Assembly: GCA_023055425.1 (NCBI GenBank)
Contig: JALGPY010000002.1
Location: forward strand, 115,518,088-115,582,087
Reading direction: 5' to 3'
Length of the DNA: 64,000 nt
From: Linanthus parryae
Lineage: Eukaryota > Streptophyta > Magnoliopsida > Ericales > Polemoniaceae
The notes beneath the pieces are model-generated. The model was given only the letters and a program-made list of their open reading frames with translations. It was not told the DNA's origin and ran no database searches. The translations under genes were made by a program, and so were the position numbers. Of the stretch, positions 10,555 through 22,285 are shown one piece after another (position 1 is the first letter of the stretch; every line of letters starts with the position of its first letter).

Positions 10555-12359
10555 TTAGGGGGTTGGGTCTCCATCTCCGTTTGGCTCTGCTTCTTTTTCT
10601 CAACTATTTTCTTCATCATCCTCATCATCTTTCTATTCTTCTTCTTGAGCAGCTTTATCACCGGTATCACTAACCACCTCATCATTAAAGATTTCAGCAG
10701 CAGTCACTATCTCTAGAATGCATGCCTTCTTTTTATTCTTCTTAAGATCTTTAATCAACATCCCCGATTCTGAAATTTCAGCATCATCTTGTTCCTATTC
10801 TTCATCACATTATTCTTGAGCTATTTGTTTCCCTTTGTCCACCACCCATGCAGCCGCATCCTTTGTTGTATTGTCACTGAAAAATCCTTGGTTGAACCAG
10901 CTTTCTTGGATCCCTCTGGAGCTAAGAGACTTCTTCCTCCACATGAAGAAAATTGATGTTTTCGAAGATTCTTTCAACCATATACCTGACTTGCTTGAAC
11001 TCAGTTCCAAACCCATGCTGATTTTCCTTCAATTCTTCCATATCCTTCTCCAGAACATCAAGTATTTGGAATACCATAGAAAGGTCTTGAGATTGACATG
11101 GTAGGTTTGAAGTAAAGGTCAATGCCTTGGGTTTAGGAAACTTATTGGATTGCAACTCTTCCTCAAACAGTTCAGAGTACAGCTTCCAGTTACCTTCACT
11201 GGTTTTCATGATCCCAATTCTCTCGAATTCTTTCTCATCAAGCATACCCAATCCAGTGGTAACAGTCTCTTCTCTTTCATTTGACATCTCAAGGTGTTGA
11301 AAGAAGGGGGAAAGTAGGTTGGCATAAGGTAAGGGGTGCTTTAATTCTTTGGTCTGGGAGTAAAGCTTTTGTTCCATGAGAATCGCAGGAAGGTCAATCT
11401 CATACCCATGCATGATCAAATACATCAAGTAGAACACCCTGTCAGTAAGAAAATCTCTAATTCTCCTTAGGAACTACACATCTCATTAAGATTGTAAAAA
11501 AAAACTTTGGCTTCAATAGTTAGCACATAGTGTGTTAACTGCTTAGAGGAGGTAGAAATAGTTGGTAGAAAGAATTTATCCCTAGCCTGTTTCAGTGCTT
11601 CACTCTTGTTTGGATAGTTGTCTTTGTTGTACCTCTTGGGACAACAAAAAACATTGGAAAATTCTGAGTGATCTAACTCCATGTCAACACCAGCCACTTT
11701 GGTTTGAATCACTAGGTTTACAGTCCTGATTTGCTTCATGTTTAAATAGAAAAACCTAGTGAGTCTGGGATATGCAATTTTAGGAGGGTTTAGGAATTTC
11801 CAAATAGCACTTTTATTCAACTTCTTAATGCATTCCATATTCATGGTTTTCAGCATATAAACACTAACCATGCTACAGAAAGCTACTGGTCCGCTACCCA
11901 AAACCATCTAACCATTGACCATTGTCCTCTAGAAACATAAGAAACAAACCACTTATTGTTAATGCCTGATTTCTTACCAGCGGGCTGTTGCTTCTCTAAA
12001 TAGATATGCAGTTCTTTTCCAGTGTTTTTCTCTGGTTCTTCCTCAGTGGCTTTTCCTTTTCCTTTATCTGCTTTTGTAGGCTTCTTCTTCTTTATCTTCG
12101 TAGGACTAGCAATCTATTCCTCTGGCTATTCATTTGGAGCATATTGATCATCCTTCTTGTTCTTGCTGTAAGTAGGAGTCTGATCCTTCTTAGTCTTCTT
12201 CTTTGGAGGAGAAGGATCCTTTTCTGCACTCGGGGTTCTGGAACTTGAGTAATCACTGAGTGTTTGAACCTCTTCCTTTCCAGTCTTCCTCTTCTTATCA
12301 GAAACTTTCTTTGATGCTCCCGCCATCTTGATTCTATCAGACGTTCTTCTAGTGCTCAT
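10555..12359 (-). pseudogene. SIRE third frame downstream of pol (env-like position)
   Basis: A frame separate from gag-pol starts at 12359 (MSTRRTSDRI) and ends near 10555 (GDGDP then stop). In order it has a Lys/Ser-rich basic start, a conserved globular block at about 11907-11467 (with YPRLTRFFYLNMKQ and AGVDMELDHSEF), a block at 11437-10922 ending in a coiled-coil-like heptad stretch, and an acidic tail. Several stops and shifts break it. The same protein, with the blocks clearly conserved, sits at 43501-44851 in another SIRE element. SIRE elements are known to carry an extra, sometimes called env-like, frame here. I see no signal peptide or membrane segment. The central block resembles what I recall as the 'putative plant transposon protein' domain, which needs a search. 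Function unknown. Confidence 0.7.
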
Positions 12360-12818
12360 TAGGGTTATAGGGTATAGAAGAGACAGAGATGAAGAAGTGA
12401 TTCGAGATCGAGAGACAGAAGATAAGTAATGGAGAGTTTAAGTTTGAAAAGGAAATAAAAGTATTTCCAAATCTTTTAAGATTAGAGAATCAGTTAAATT
12501 CAAATTTTTGTGTGTGTGTGACATGGGAAAGGAAAAAAAACAATTCTAATTTTGGAAAGAAAATAATTTTCAAAGGTAAAAGCAATATTGAGCAATGATC
12601 TACAAGATTGCACCCAATATTGAAAGATCCAGTTCTTGACTAAACAACATATAGACTTATTTTCAAGGCTTTGGAAAGAGTTTCAAAGACTTGAAAAGCT
12701 CTACAGCTAAAGCAAATACAATCAGATTCAAGGCTTTGAAAAGATTTTTAAGGCTTTGAAAATCATTTCAAACCTTTGAACCACATAGTACTTACCTGTA
12801 ACTTACCTGATACTCCCC
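12360..12818 (-). other. Spacer between pol and third frame, rich in palindromes
   Basis: Non-coding stretch with five or more variants of TTCAAGGCTTTGAAAA between about 12660 and 12785. The equivalent spacer of the other SIRE element (43065-43500) has the same kind of clustered motif. Confidence 0.6.
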
Positions 12819-15760
12819 CTAAAGCAATGCTTCTTTATTCAGCATGCCCAGTTCTAATCTCAGGGCTAAGAATCTATCATCTGGCAGTGGTTTAGTGAAA
12901 ATATTTGCCAATTGCATGTTAGTAGAAACAAATTCAAGAACAACATCACCTTTTTCAGCATGATCTCTGATGAAGTGATGTCTAACATCTATGTGTTTGG
13001 TTCTTGAGTGCTGAACTGGATTCTTTGTGATAGATATTACAATGGTGTTTTCACATTTGATAGGTATATCTCTGAAATAAAATCCAAGATATCTCATTTG
13101 TTGATCTATCCATAATACTTGTGAGCAGCAAGCTCCAACTGCTATGTATTCAACTTCTCCTGTTGATAGAGCTACCAAATTTTGTTTCTTTGAATGCCAG
13201 CTGATCAGTGATGTTCCAAGAAATTGGCAACACCCTGATATGATTTTTTATCCACTTCGTAGCTTGCAAAGTCAGTATCTGAATAGCCACACAAAGAGAT
13301 GTTAGATTGTTTAGGATACCAAAGCCCCAATTCTTTGGTACCATTGAGATATCTCAATATTCTTTTAACAGCAACCAAGTGTGATTCTTTTAGATCATCT
13401 TGAAATCTAGCACACATGCAAAAACTAAACATGATATATGGTCTACTTGCAGTAAGATACAACAATGATCCAATCATACCTCTTCATTCTTTCACACTCA
13501 CACTCTTACCATTTTGATCTTTGTCTAATGAAAGTGAGGAGCTCATAGGGGTTTTTGCTACCTTGGACATATAAATATTGTACTTTTCCTTGGTGTACTT
13601 GTTCTGAAGTAGAAATATTCCTTTATTAATTTAATGTATATGAAGTCCAAGAAAGAAGTTGAGCTCTCCCATCAAACTCATTTCAAACTCCCTGCTCATA
13701 AGACTTGAGAATTCCTTGCAAAGAGAGTCATTAGTAGCTCCAAATAGAATATCATCAACATATACTTGAACTACTAGAATATCTTTCTCATGAGTCTTTA
13801 TGAAAAGGGTTTTGTCTACTGATCCTCTTTTGAAATCATTTTCAAGTAGAAACTTTGACTGTCTTTCATTCCAAGCCCTTGGAGCTTGTTTCAAACCATA
13901 AAGAGATTTGTCAAGTTTTAAACATAATATGGAAACTCATCATTTTCAAAACCAGGAGGTTGGGCAACATAAACTTCTTCTTGAAATATCCATTTAGAAA
14001 TGCACACTTCACATCCATTTGAAAAAGTTTCATATTTTTGTGAGATGCAAATGCAAGTGAGATTCTAATTGCTTATAACCTTGCAACATGAGCAAAATTC
14101 TCCTCATAATCAATACCTTCTTCCTGGTTTGTGACCTTGAGCTATCAGTCTTGCTTTGTTTCTGATTACCTTACCATTCTCATCTAACTTGTTTCTGAAT
14201 ACCCACCTGATACCAATGATAGACCGATCTTGAGGTGGAGAAACCAGATTCCGAACCTTGTTCCACTCAAAGTCATTGAGTTCACTTTGCATTGCAATGA
14301 TCCAATCTGCTTCTTGTAATGCTTCTTTCACATTCTTTGGCTCCATAAGATAGACAAAAGCATTGAAAGAACATAGGTTCTTCAACTGTGATCTTGTTTG
14401 TGTACTAGTGGATGGATAAGTATAATGTTGTCAGCTGGATGAGATGAAAGATATTTATCTTTTCCTTGGTGTCAATGGTTCTGCTTCTCCAAGAATCTTC
14501 TCAGGTTTTTGAGAACTTGAAGTAGTGTCTTCTTCACTCTGATTCTCTTGATGTTATTTTTCAAGGCTTTGAGACTCATTTTCAAGGCTTTGAAAATTGT
14601 TCTTGTTTTCGTGCAAACTTTCCTTGGAACCATTTGAAGGCTCTGCTTCATATTCTAACTCATGCTTGTTAAAATTCAAGTCTGCAAAATTTTCACTCAA
14701 AGAACCATCATAGTTTTCATAAAAAATAAAATGAATACTTTATTGAACAAGATTGGTTCTTTTAACATAAACTCTTTAAGCTTTGATAGTGAGTGAATAT
14801 CAAAGAAAAATACCTTCATCACTCCTGACATCAAACTTACCAATATTGTTCTTACCATTGTTGTGAACATAACAAGTGAAACCAAAAGGTATGAAATAAT
14901 AGATATTTGGCTTTCTTCCTTTGAAAAGCTCATAAGGAGTCTTATTCAGGATAGGCCTAATCAGACACCTGTTAATTATATAGTTTGCAGTGTTCACAAC
15001 TTCTTCCCAGAAGGATTTTGGCAACTTGTTCTCTAGAAGCATTTTCCTTGACATGTCTTCAAGAGTCATGTTCTTTCATTCAACAACACCATTCTGTTGA
15101 GGAGTTCTAGGGGAAGAGAAGTTGTGAGAGATGCCATGCTTAGCACAAAATAAGTAAAACTCAAGTTGATCAAATATTCTACCATGATCACTTCTGATAG
15201 AATCAATAGGTAGGTTTTTCAATGTTTGAAGTTATTTACAAAGCTTTGAAAATTCACAAAGAGCTTCAGATTTATCTCTAAGATACATTACCCAAGTAAG
15301 TCTAGAAAAATCATCAACAATAACTAACATGTACTTCTTACCTTTGGAGTTGGAGTACTCATTGGACCGCCGAGATCCATATGCAATAATTCAATGGGTC
15401 TAGTAGTGCTTACAAAGTTCTTTGGCTTGAATGAGTTTCTTGTCTGTTTACCATGAGAACAGGCTTTGCATACTTCTTCATCCTTGAACTTGATAGGGGG
15501 TAGACGTCTTATTAGGCCTTTAGCAACTAACTTGTTCAGAGTATGAAAACTAATGTGGCGAAGCTTTCTGTGCCTAAGCTTTGAATCCTCTTTCAAGGCC
15601 TTGAGACACTTCAGACTTTCTCCTGTAACTAGTATGTTTCATTTGCCTTTGTCACCAAATTTGATTGATCCTTCAGATTGCTATTTTAGTTATGAGAATA
15701 GAGATCTCTTGCCACTAATATGTCTCGAGCAACCACTATCCATAAACCATTTATGTTCTT
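12819..15760 (-). pseudogene. SIRE pol (protease, integrase, RT, RNase H)
   Basis: Reading leftwards: an aspartic protease motif DSGCS near 15740-15728; the GAG-pre-integrase region ending KACSHGKQTRNSF (about 15470); an integrase core with frames at 15596-14697; reverse transcriptase from about 14385, with the YVDD motif intact at 13762-13751 (VYVDDILFGAT); and RNase H ending at 12819 with the SIRE-like block LADIFTKPLPDDRF. Stops and frameshifts separate these frames, for example near 13500, 13900 and 14100. The order protease-integrase-RT-RNase H is diagnostic of copia. It is inactive. Confidence 0.88.
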
Positions 15761-17635
15761 TGCTCTTGGTGACATCCTGCAAACACCATTCACTTCCTTA
15801 CCCAGCTGTTAAACCAAGTGTGAAATTTAGATTCATATTCAGAGTCAACCATGTTATGTGGTATAACCCCTTTAGGAACCCAAATCCGTCTAACTTGTCC
15901 TATAAGTTGAACTAGAAAATGTTCCTCATTATTTGAGGGTCTCTTATTCTAAAAGGAGAAGTCATTTTAACATGACCAATTATGTTGCAGTAATGGCATT
16001 TAGGAGAAGTTCTACTTCCAGCCTTCACAAATCTGGTATTGTTCTTTCAGGGGAATTTTGGATTATAACCAATACCGGTTTTGTGAAAAGACTTTAAACT
16101 TCCTCCAAGAATCAGGTTTATATTGTGTTCTGAGCCAGCAAGTCTGGTTAACTTTATTAGATTCTTAAAGTTTCTCAGCTAGAGTAGTCCATTGTTCCTC
16201 CAACTCATCAAACTGATGTCTTAAAGCAACAATATTGTCACTCAAAATAGAGTTCTCAGTGACTACTTCCTTGACTTGAGTTTTCAAGGCTTTGAAACTA
16301 TTTTCCAAGGCCTTGAAATCTTTGTCAGCCATCTTCTGAGATATTTCAAGGTTCTGATTTTGACAAATAAGTTGCAAGTTTTTTTCTTATTCATGAACCT
16401 TTTCTTTCAATGTCCTGATTTCTTTCAGATAGTCCTCTTCATTTAAAAGCTTTATTCTCAGGAAGTTAGAGAGGACATCTGTTGGTTTTGAAATCAAACA
16501 GTTCACCATTACCTCAATGTTCTTTTCAGAACTTTCATAATTCTTGGCCATAAGGCAGAGGTGTCTTGTTCTTCTTCAAATTCAGATTCACTTGAGGAAT
16601 CTGAGTCACTCCAAGATGCTATCATAGCCCTTTTCTCCAGTCATGGTCTTTCTTCTGAAAGTGTTTTCTTTTCTTGTGTGGAAAGTATCTAATCATATGT
16701 CTTGCATCACCATACTCAAAGCAATTAATAACTTTAGACTTATACCATGGGAAGAAGATTTACCATTTTAGTCTTTGCTACTGGAGGATTTATCTTTATC
16801 CCTGCTGAAGTCTTTGTTTCCAAAATTCTTCATCTTGAGAATTCTAATCAAGGCTTAGGAAATTAGAGCAAAGAGATCTTCATCATCTTCTTCTTCATTT
16901 TCAAGGATTTTAGAAGGCATGTTTTCCTTAACCTTGAGAGCTAGATTCTTGACATTATCTGGCAGTTCTCCATCAACTTCATTCATGGAAATTTATGTGT
17001 GAGCAGCTTTCCCTGCATTTCATCAAGTTGAAGTGATGACATATCTTGAGCTTCTTCAATAACTGTATTATTTTGTTTCCACTTGGATTTGGGAAGGCTT
17101 CTCAAGATCTTCCTGACTTTATCTTCACTGGAAAAAGATTTTCCCAAAGAGTCCAAGTTGTTAATAATTCCAGTGAACCTCTTGAACACGTCCTTGATGG
17201 AATCATATCCATTCATTTTAAACAATTCATTATGTCTAAGAAAAATGTTGATCATTGTCTGCTTGACTTGACTGGTTCCTTCAAAGGTTACCACCAATTT
17301 GTCCCATATTGCTTTAGCACTCTTGCAGCCTGCAATCCTGTTGAATTCATCTGCACTCAAAGCACAATATAAGAGATTCAAAGCTCTGTAATTTTTAGAA
17401 GATTATTCTAACTCATAAGCACAAAGTGAATCCCCTGTCTTGGGAGTTCTAATCCCATCTTTCTCTGTGTAGAATATGTGAGGACCATTTTGATGATAGT
17501 CCATAACTCCATATCTTAATCAATGATGGACATTTTCATCAGGGCTTTCCAGTGCACAAAGTTGTCACCACAGAATATAGGAGGTCCATTAGCAGCTCCT
17601 CCCTGAGAGAAACCACCATCACCTACAATACTCAT
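15761..17635 (-). pseudogene. SIRE gag
   Basis: The start ATG at 17635-17633 opens MSIVGDGGFSQG. The capsid-like UBN2 part is best seen in 17381-16983. A coiled-coil stretch follows at 16377-16165 (QFDELEEQWTTLAEKL), then a zinc knuckle near 15998-15955 in which the last Cys has become Ser (CHYC...H...S). Gag packages element RNA in the particle. Stops and shifts break it. It matches the gag start of the element at 34580. Confidence 0.82.
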
Positions 17636-17670
17636 AATCACCAGATGGTTAAATCTATACAGATATACAA

Positions 17671-17682
17671 GCTTTGCTACCA
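17671..17682 (-). promoter_or_regulatory. Primer binding site, mutated
   Basis: The minus strand reads TGGTAGCAAAGC just after the 5' LTR, two changes away from the standard tRNA-Met site TGGTATCAGAGC. Confidence 0.65.
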
Positions 17683-17684
17683 TT

Positions 17685-18939
17685 TGAAAGACAATAATGT
17701 AGGTAGTAAAACATTATAAATACTCTAGAAGGAGAGGGGGGGGGGGGGGTTGAATAGAGTAAGGCAACGTTTTGCAACTTATGCTATAAAAATGGTTTCA
17801 AAGAAATTTGTGCAAAGCTGTAAGTATTTCAAGGCCTTGAAATGAGTTTCACGTCCATGGAAATAAAACATATAACAAAGAAAAATTTGAGAGTTTTTAA
17901 GGCCTTGAAATGCCTTTCAAACCCTTGAACTGAAACCTGTTTTGTGCAGTTGATGGGCTAAGTACAGAACAACAAAATGAAAGCAAGAGACACAGAGATT
18001 TATAGAGTTCAGTCCACTTGGACCTGCATCTCTACCTCAGGGGTTTGATCCCTGCAGGGTTTTCAACTCAATTCTTATTAATCAAAATCTAAGCCCTAAA
18101 TCTCAAGCAAAGAGAGATCCCTTACTTTGTTACAGCTTGTGGTTCTCGCTAACCTATCTAGTACCTGCTCTAGCTAACTGATTCAATAAGAATTCTCTAT
18201 TTTTCACTTGAATAATTCACGAGAACAAAATGTAACAAGTATTATCTGAATGATATACAAATATAGATTAGAAAGAAGAGTACTGAGAATTGATGAAGCT
18301 CTTTGAATGTGCAGTGATCTTCTGAGGAATGGATTAAGTGAAATGAATCTCCTTCTGTGTTACTTGTCAATCCTGAGAATGTTCAGAGTCTATGTGTTTG
18401 TGTCTCTTTTGAAAAATCTTAAGTCATTCCCTCTTATGCAGCTTGTTTGAATAGCAGATCTTCAAGATCTTCATTTAACAAACTTTCCTAAAAAATAGCA
18501 AATCTTGACTTGTCTAATAGCTCTTCCCAACGGCTAGTTTCTCAATATCTTCAAGGATATTAACTCTTATATTGTAGCTGAGTATGTTAGCAAGGTCTAG
18601 ACATGTTTGCATAAGCTCGGAATCAATCTATCAATCCAGTTTCCTTTTCTGCAAGAACACAGTTTAGGCAAGTAATCCTGCAACATAGGTAATAAGTTTT
18701 CCCAACAAAAACTTGTTCAAACATTTGGAGTAACAACAATTTAGAGTAAAAAAATGATTTGTCTTTCATCATCAAGGTGCATATAATCAAGTATAGAGAA
18801 GTGGGAATCTGATTATTAAGATAAGCTCCCCCTAAGTTCATGCTGTGTACTACTATATATGTTTCAAACCTTTGAAAACATTCTCAAGGCCTTGAAACTG
18901 ACAAGTAGTTTCAAGCCTTTGAAACTAGCTGAACTTACA
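17685..18939 (-). repeat. SIRE element 3, 5' LTR
   Basis: This 1255-bp partner of 8937-10178 has the same ends. It carries a perfect TTTCAAGGCCTTGAAA at 17827 and variants near 17895 and 18882. A run of about 14 G (plus strand) lies near 17738. A 72-codon frame near the sense start is present in both LTR copies but is not conserved in the element at 45203. Confidence 0.88.
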
Positions 18940-19587
18940 TTATTTATTGTTGGTATATGGATGATAGAAGCAAAATTGGTAACAAGATAATACAACCTGG
19001 ATCTTTTATTTTGAGTTTGCCCAACTCAAAATAAGTAGATGAGTTGATATGGATCAACGAAAACAATTAAAACTTAAAGGAAAATCCCTCAAATTTAAAT
19101 ATTGGTTTTTTCCTTCTCGGTACTTAGACACTCATAATGATCATGCTTTACCAAGCTCGTGCGTGCCAAAGCAAGGCGACTTGGTTCATCATGATGTGAT
19201 GGCACAAGAAAGTAATGTGCAAGTGTTAGAGTAAGAGGTTGAACAAAACTAGGTGATTTTAATAGGATTAAAAGCCTAGAGGCGACCAATTGGGATTATC
19301 TATGTGATAGATAAATAAGGAGTTATTTGCCCAATTGAGCCAAGAGTTGCATGAGCAATTGGAATTGTTCCTACCTAAATAACTAATTTTTGGGTGACTT
19401 GCCAAAGCAAGCGAAAAAGAAGTGAAATATGGATCTTGGCCCCACTAGAAAATATAATGATATTTTCCGCATTAATTTTGAGGGTTATTAATCCGAGAAA
19501 AATAGTGGGAGATATGTTTAATAATCTTGCCATTATTAAATGTAGTTATTTGTTCAAAAAATACTACAACTTCTATATTTATAATTT
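18940..19587 (+). other. Angela element 2 leader, second part
   Basis: This continues the leader interrupted at 8936. It matches 54920-55580 of the intact copy, including the stretches GGATCTT.TTATTTTGAGT and AAAATCCCTCAAATT. It is non-coding. Confidence 0.75.
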
Positions 19588-20013
19588 GAACTTTTGACAG
19601 AAAACCCCTCGCAGTTTTGCTTCACTGACACTTAGCTACACGCAGTATTGATTTTATCACTTATCGTCTCTACAGTTTGTAAATTTACAAACTGGGTCCA
19701 AATGGACTAACACCGTTATCTTCCGTTGGATAAGTGAGTGACATTTTAATATAGCAAAAGGGATGGTGTGGTCTTTTCACCTTTGTTTTTCTTTTTTCTT
19801 TTTTGATTTTCTCTCTTCTAATTTTATGTATATTTTTTTTCCTTTGTTTTTCTTCTTCTTCACATTAATTTAACAGAAGTTAACGGTTTTAGTCCATTTG
19901 GACCTAAGTGTCGCAATTTTACAAACTGAAGAGACAATAAGTGGTAAAACCAATATTGCATGTAGCTAAGTGTCAGCGAGACTAAACCGCGAGGGGTTTT
20001 CTGTCAAAAGTTA
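19588..20013. mobile_element. Mutator-like MITE with long inverted ends
   Basis: A 426-bp element whose ends are inverted copies of AACTTTTGACAGAAAACCCC and continue into CTCGC. The inner sequence also pairs (tracts around GTCCAAATGGACTAA and the opposite copy near 19890). The flanks TTATAATTT (19579-19587) and TTCTAATTT (20014-20022) match at 8 of 9 bases, the 9-bp duplication size of Mutator elements. It lies just before the gag start of Angela element 2. No coding capacity. Confidence 0.75.
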
Positions 20014-20034
20014 TTCTAATTTTGTAGAATTCGA

Positions 20035-20648
20035 ATGGCAAACAATTCATAGAATTCATCACACTCCCTACGTGCTGTCCTTGAGAAGGGAAAACTTTCT
20101 GCAACAAACATTCTAGACTGGTAAAGGAACTTGAGAATAGTTCTCAAGCAGGAAAAGAAACTCTACACTCCAGAGGAGGAAGTTCTTGAGGGTCCAAAAA
20201 ACAATTCTGCTACAGCCATAAAGGCACATCAAAAGATTGTTGACGATGCTAATGATGCGACATGCCTTATGATTTTGCACCATGAACTCTGAACTTCAAA
20301 GGCAACATGAGAACATGTTTGTATTGGATATGATGATTCACTTGAAACAGCTCTTCCAAGAACACGCGAGGGTTGAGCGGTATGAGGTTTCCAAGGCATT
20401 GAAGTGTCATATTTCAGAGGGAAACCCTGTGTGGCCTCACGTGCTCCGTATGATCGGGTAGTTGGAGAGCCTCACACACCTATGGTTTCTGGTGGGTCAA
20501 GAGTTGGCAACTGGTCTCATCTTTCAATCGTTGCCTCATAATTATGGACAATTCATCATGAAAAATAACATGAATGAGATTGTCAAGCCTCTGACATGCT
20601 TACTCAATATGTTGAGGATAGCTGAACAAAGCTTCAACAAGGTAAAGG
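20035..20648 (+). pseudogene. Angela element 2 gag, first part
   Basis: The ATG at 20035 matches the start of the intact gag-pol at 55611, but codon 6 is a stop (TAG), and further shifts follow (for example near 20275). The text follows the intact copy up to the lysine-rich linker, where the Tat-like element is inserted after AAAGG. It resumes at 28604. Confidence 0.85.
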
Positions 20649-22270
20649 TGACACGATTTCTTACGTGTATGCGCAAGTGCACGGTCAAGTAATATAGGGG
20701 TGGTATTTCAACACGGATTTATCGATCCCACGAGGACAAGCTTGAGATTATTCAATTAGTTATTAGATTAGAGTACTGTAACTGGGAGGAAGAATTGTGT
20801 TTGATTAAGAATTGAAATAAATAACTAACTAATATTTTTGGGTTTTTATTAATTTATTAATCAAATATGGAGAAACTAGGCAATCTCTAGATCACCTAGG
20901 GCTGTAGAGGATTTCCTGATTAGCTATGTAACACGTTAATCCTATTCCAGTTAAGTCGGGTAATAGCACTGACAATCTCCTCTCGGTCTCATGTCGTTCT
21001 ACGTCACGGTTTACTTGGTGTCCTGTCGGTCCACCTACATCTACCGGTCCGTTCTAGTAGGCTAACGACAATGTACGGAATGATGTCCTCTCAGACCACC
21101 ACCACACGAACACCTCACTATCTTCTACCGAATCTACCCACTAAGGCCAATCCTACACACTTCTCTTCTCAGTTTCAGTGATTAAGGATTGTTGTTCATA
21201 TCTCATCACAACTAGGTCTAAGTCGCTCTCACCCACTCGCTAGCTAATTAACAAGTCCGGTTAATTACTCCATTCTTGCTAAGGATTAAGCATAGCATAT
21301 TAACAATAAGCTAAAACAAATATTAACTTTAAGCAATATTACAATCTATGAATAAAACCTAAGTTCATGAATATCAATTCCTAACATAGTCGTGTTAATA
21401 TACTACACTCATTAACACGTTCATGAATTCAAACTTCATCCAATAGATCAAAATCCAAAAGCATGAGACAAGTCTAAAATCCGAAAAACATTGTCTACAT
21501 AAACCCTAGGATCTCTAGAGAAGCCTAGAAAAATATCTAGCTACTACTTGAAATCGTAGCAACACAACAAAGTTTCTCCATACAAGTGATTAAAATGGGG
21601 AAGAAGAGATCAAATGCTAGACGTGAAGATTGGCGTCATCCGGGCTCTTCTTCTTACTTGAGGTTGCTCCCAATGGAGTCTCCTTGCTCTCCTCCTTGAC
21701 CGTGGCTCTCAATACGCGTGAATGGTGATGATTTTCGTCTCTAGGTCGTCCTTCCTTCATAACCCGCAGAAGTCTTCAGTAATTGCACAATAACCCCCCT
21801 GAAATCTGCTCCTGACCAATAGGCCATATCTTTTTCTTCTGAACTCGGATTTAGCTCCGTGACCTATCTTTGGAAAGCTCTCGGAGTCTAATTTCATTTG
21901 GCACCAGTATCACTCCAACATTATTTGTAGAACTCCAGCTAGGATCAAAATAGTGCAGACTGGTCATCCAAGCTCCTCCAATTCGGCTTCTCTTGACTCC
22001 ACTTGAGATCCTGTTGTTTCCGAAGTTCGTTCCATGATTCCTATCAACTGATTAGCATCCTTTCCTACCAAAACAACATGAAAAAACATACCAAGCGATT
22101 ACATTTGATAAATAACAATGAAATATGCATAGAAAACGCCCGGACTAACAATATAGCACATGGTGAGCAACAAGTGATAAAACGGCCTATAATATCTAAC
22201 ATTGGACTCAAATCTCTCATGATAATGTGGTAAAATGGAGGTAATATATAGCTCCTAAAAGGTGCTATCA
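20649..22270 (-). repeat. Tat-like element, 3' LTR
   Basis: On the plus strand this reads TGACACGATTTC at the left and GGTGCTATCA at the right. It shares the CTCTCGGTCTCATG block with the solo LTR at 58227-59975, showing that the two belong to one wider family. Confidence 0.88.
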
Positions 22271-22285
22271 AATTCCCCCACACTA
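22271..22285 (-). promoter_or_regulatory. Polypurine tract
   Basis: The minus strand reads AGTGTGGGGGAATT immediately before the 3' LTR. Confidence 0.65.

Larger units (their letters stand above)
8937..18939 (-). mobile_element. SIRE/Maximus-type copia element, complete structure, decayed
   Basis: A 10.0-kb minus-strand element with LTRs at 17685-18939 (5') and 8937-10178 (3'), a primer site, gag, pol, a third frame after pol and a polypurine tract. It lies inside the leader of Angela element 2. The flanking pentamers (CAATT and TTATT) do not match well, so the target duplication has decayed or the ends are shifted. The LTRs differ at roughly 10% of sites in the stretch I compared. All frames carry stops and shifts. 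Confidence 0.85.
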
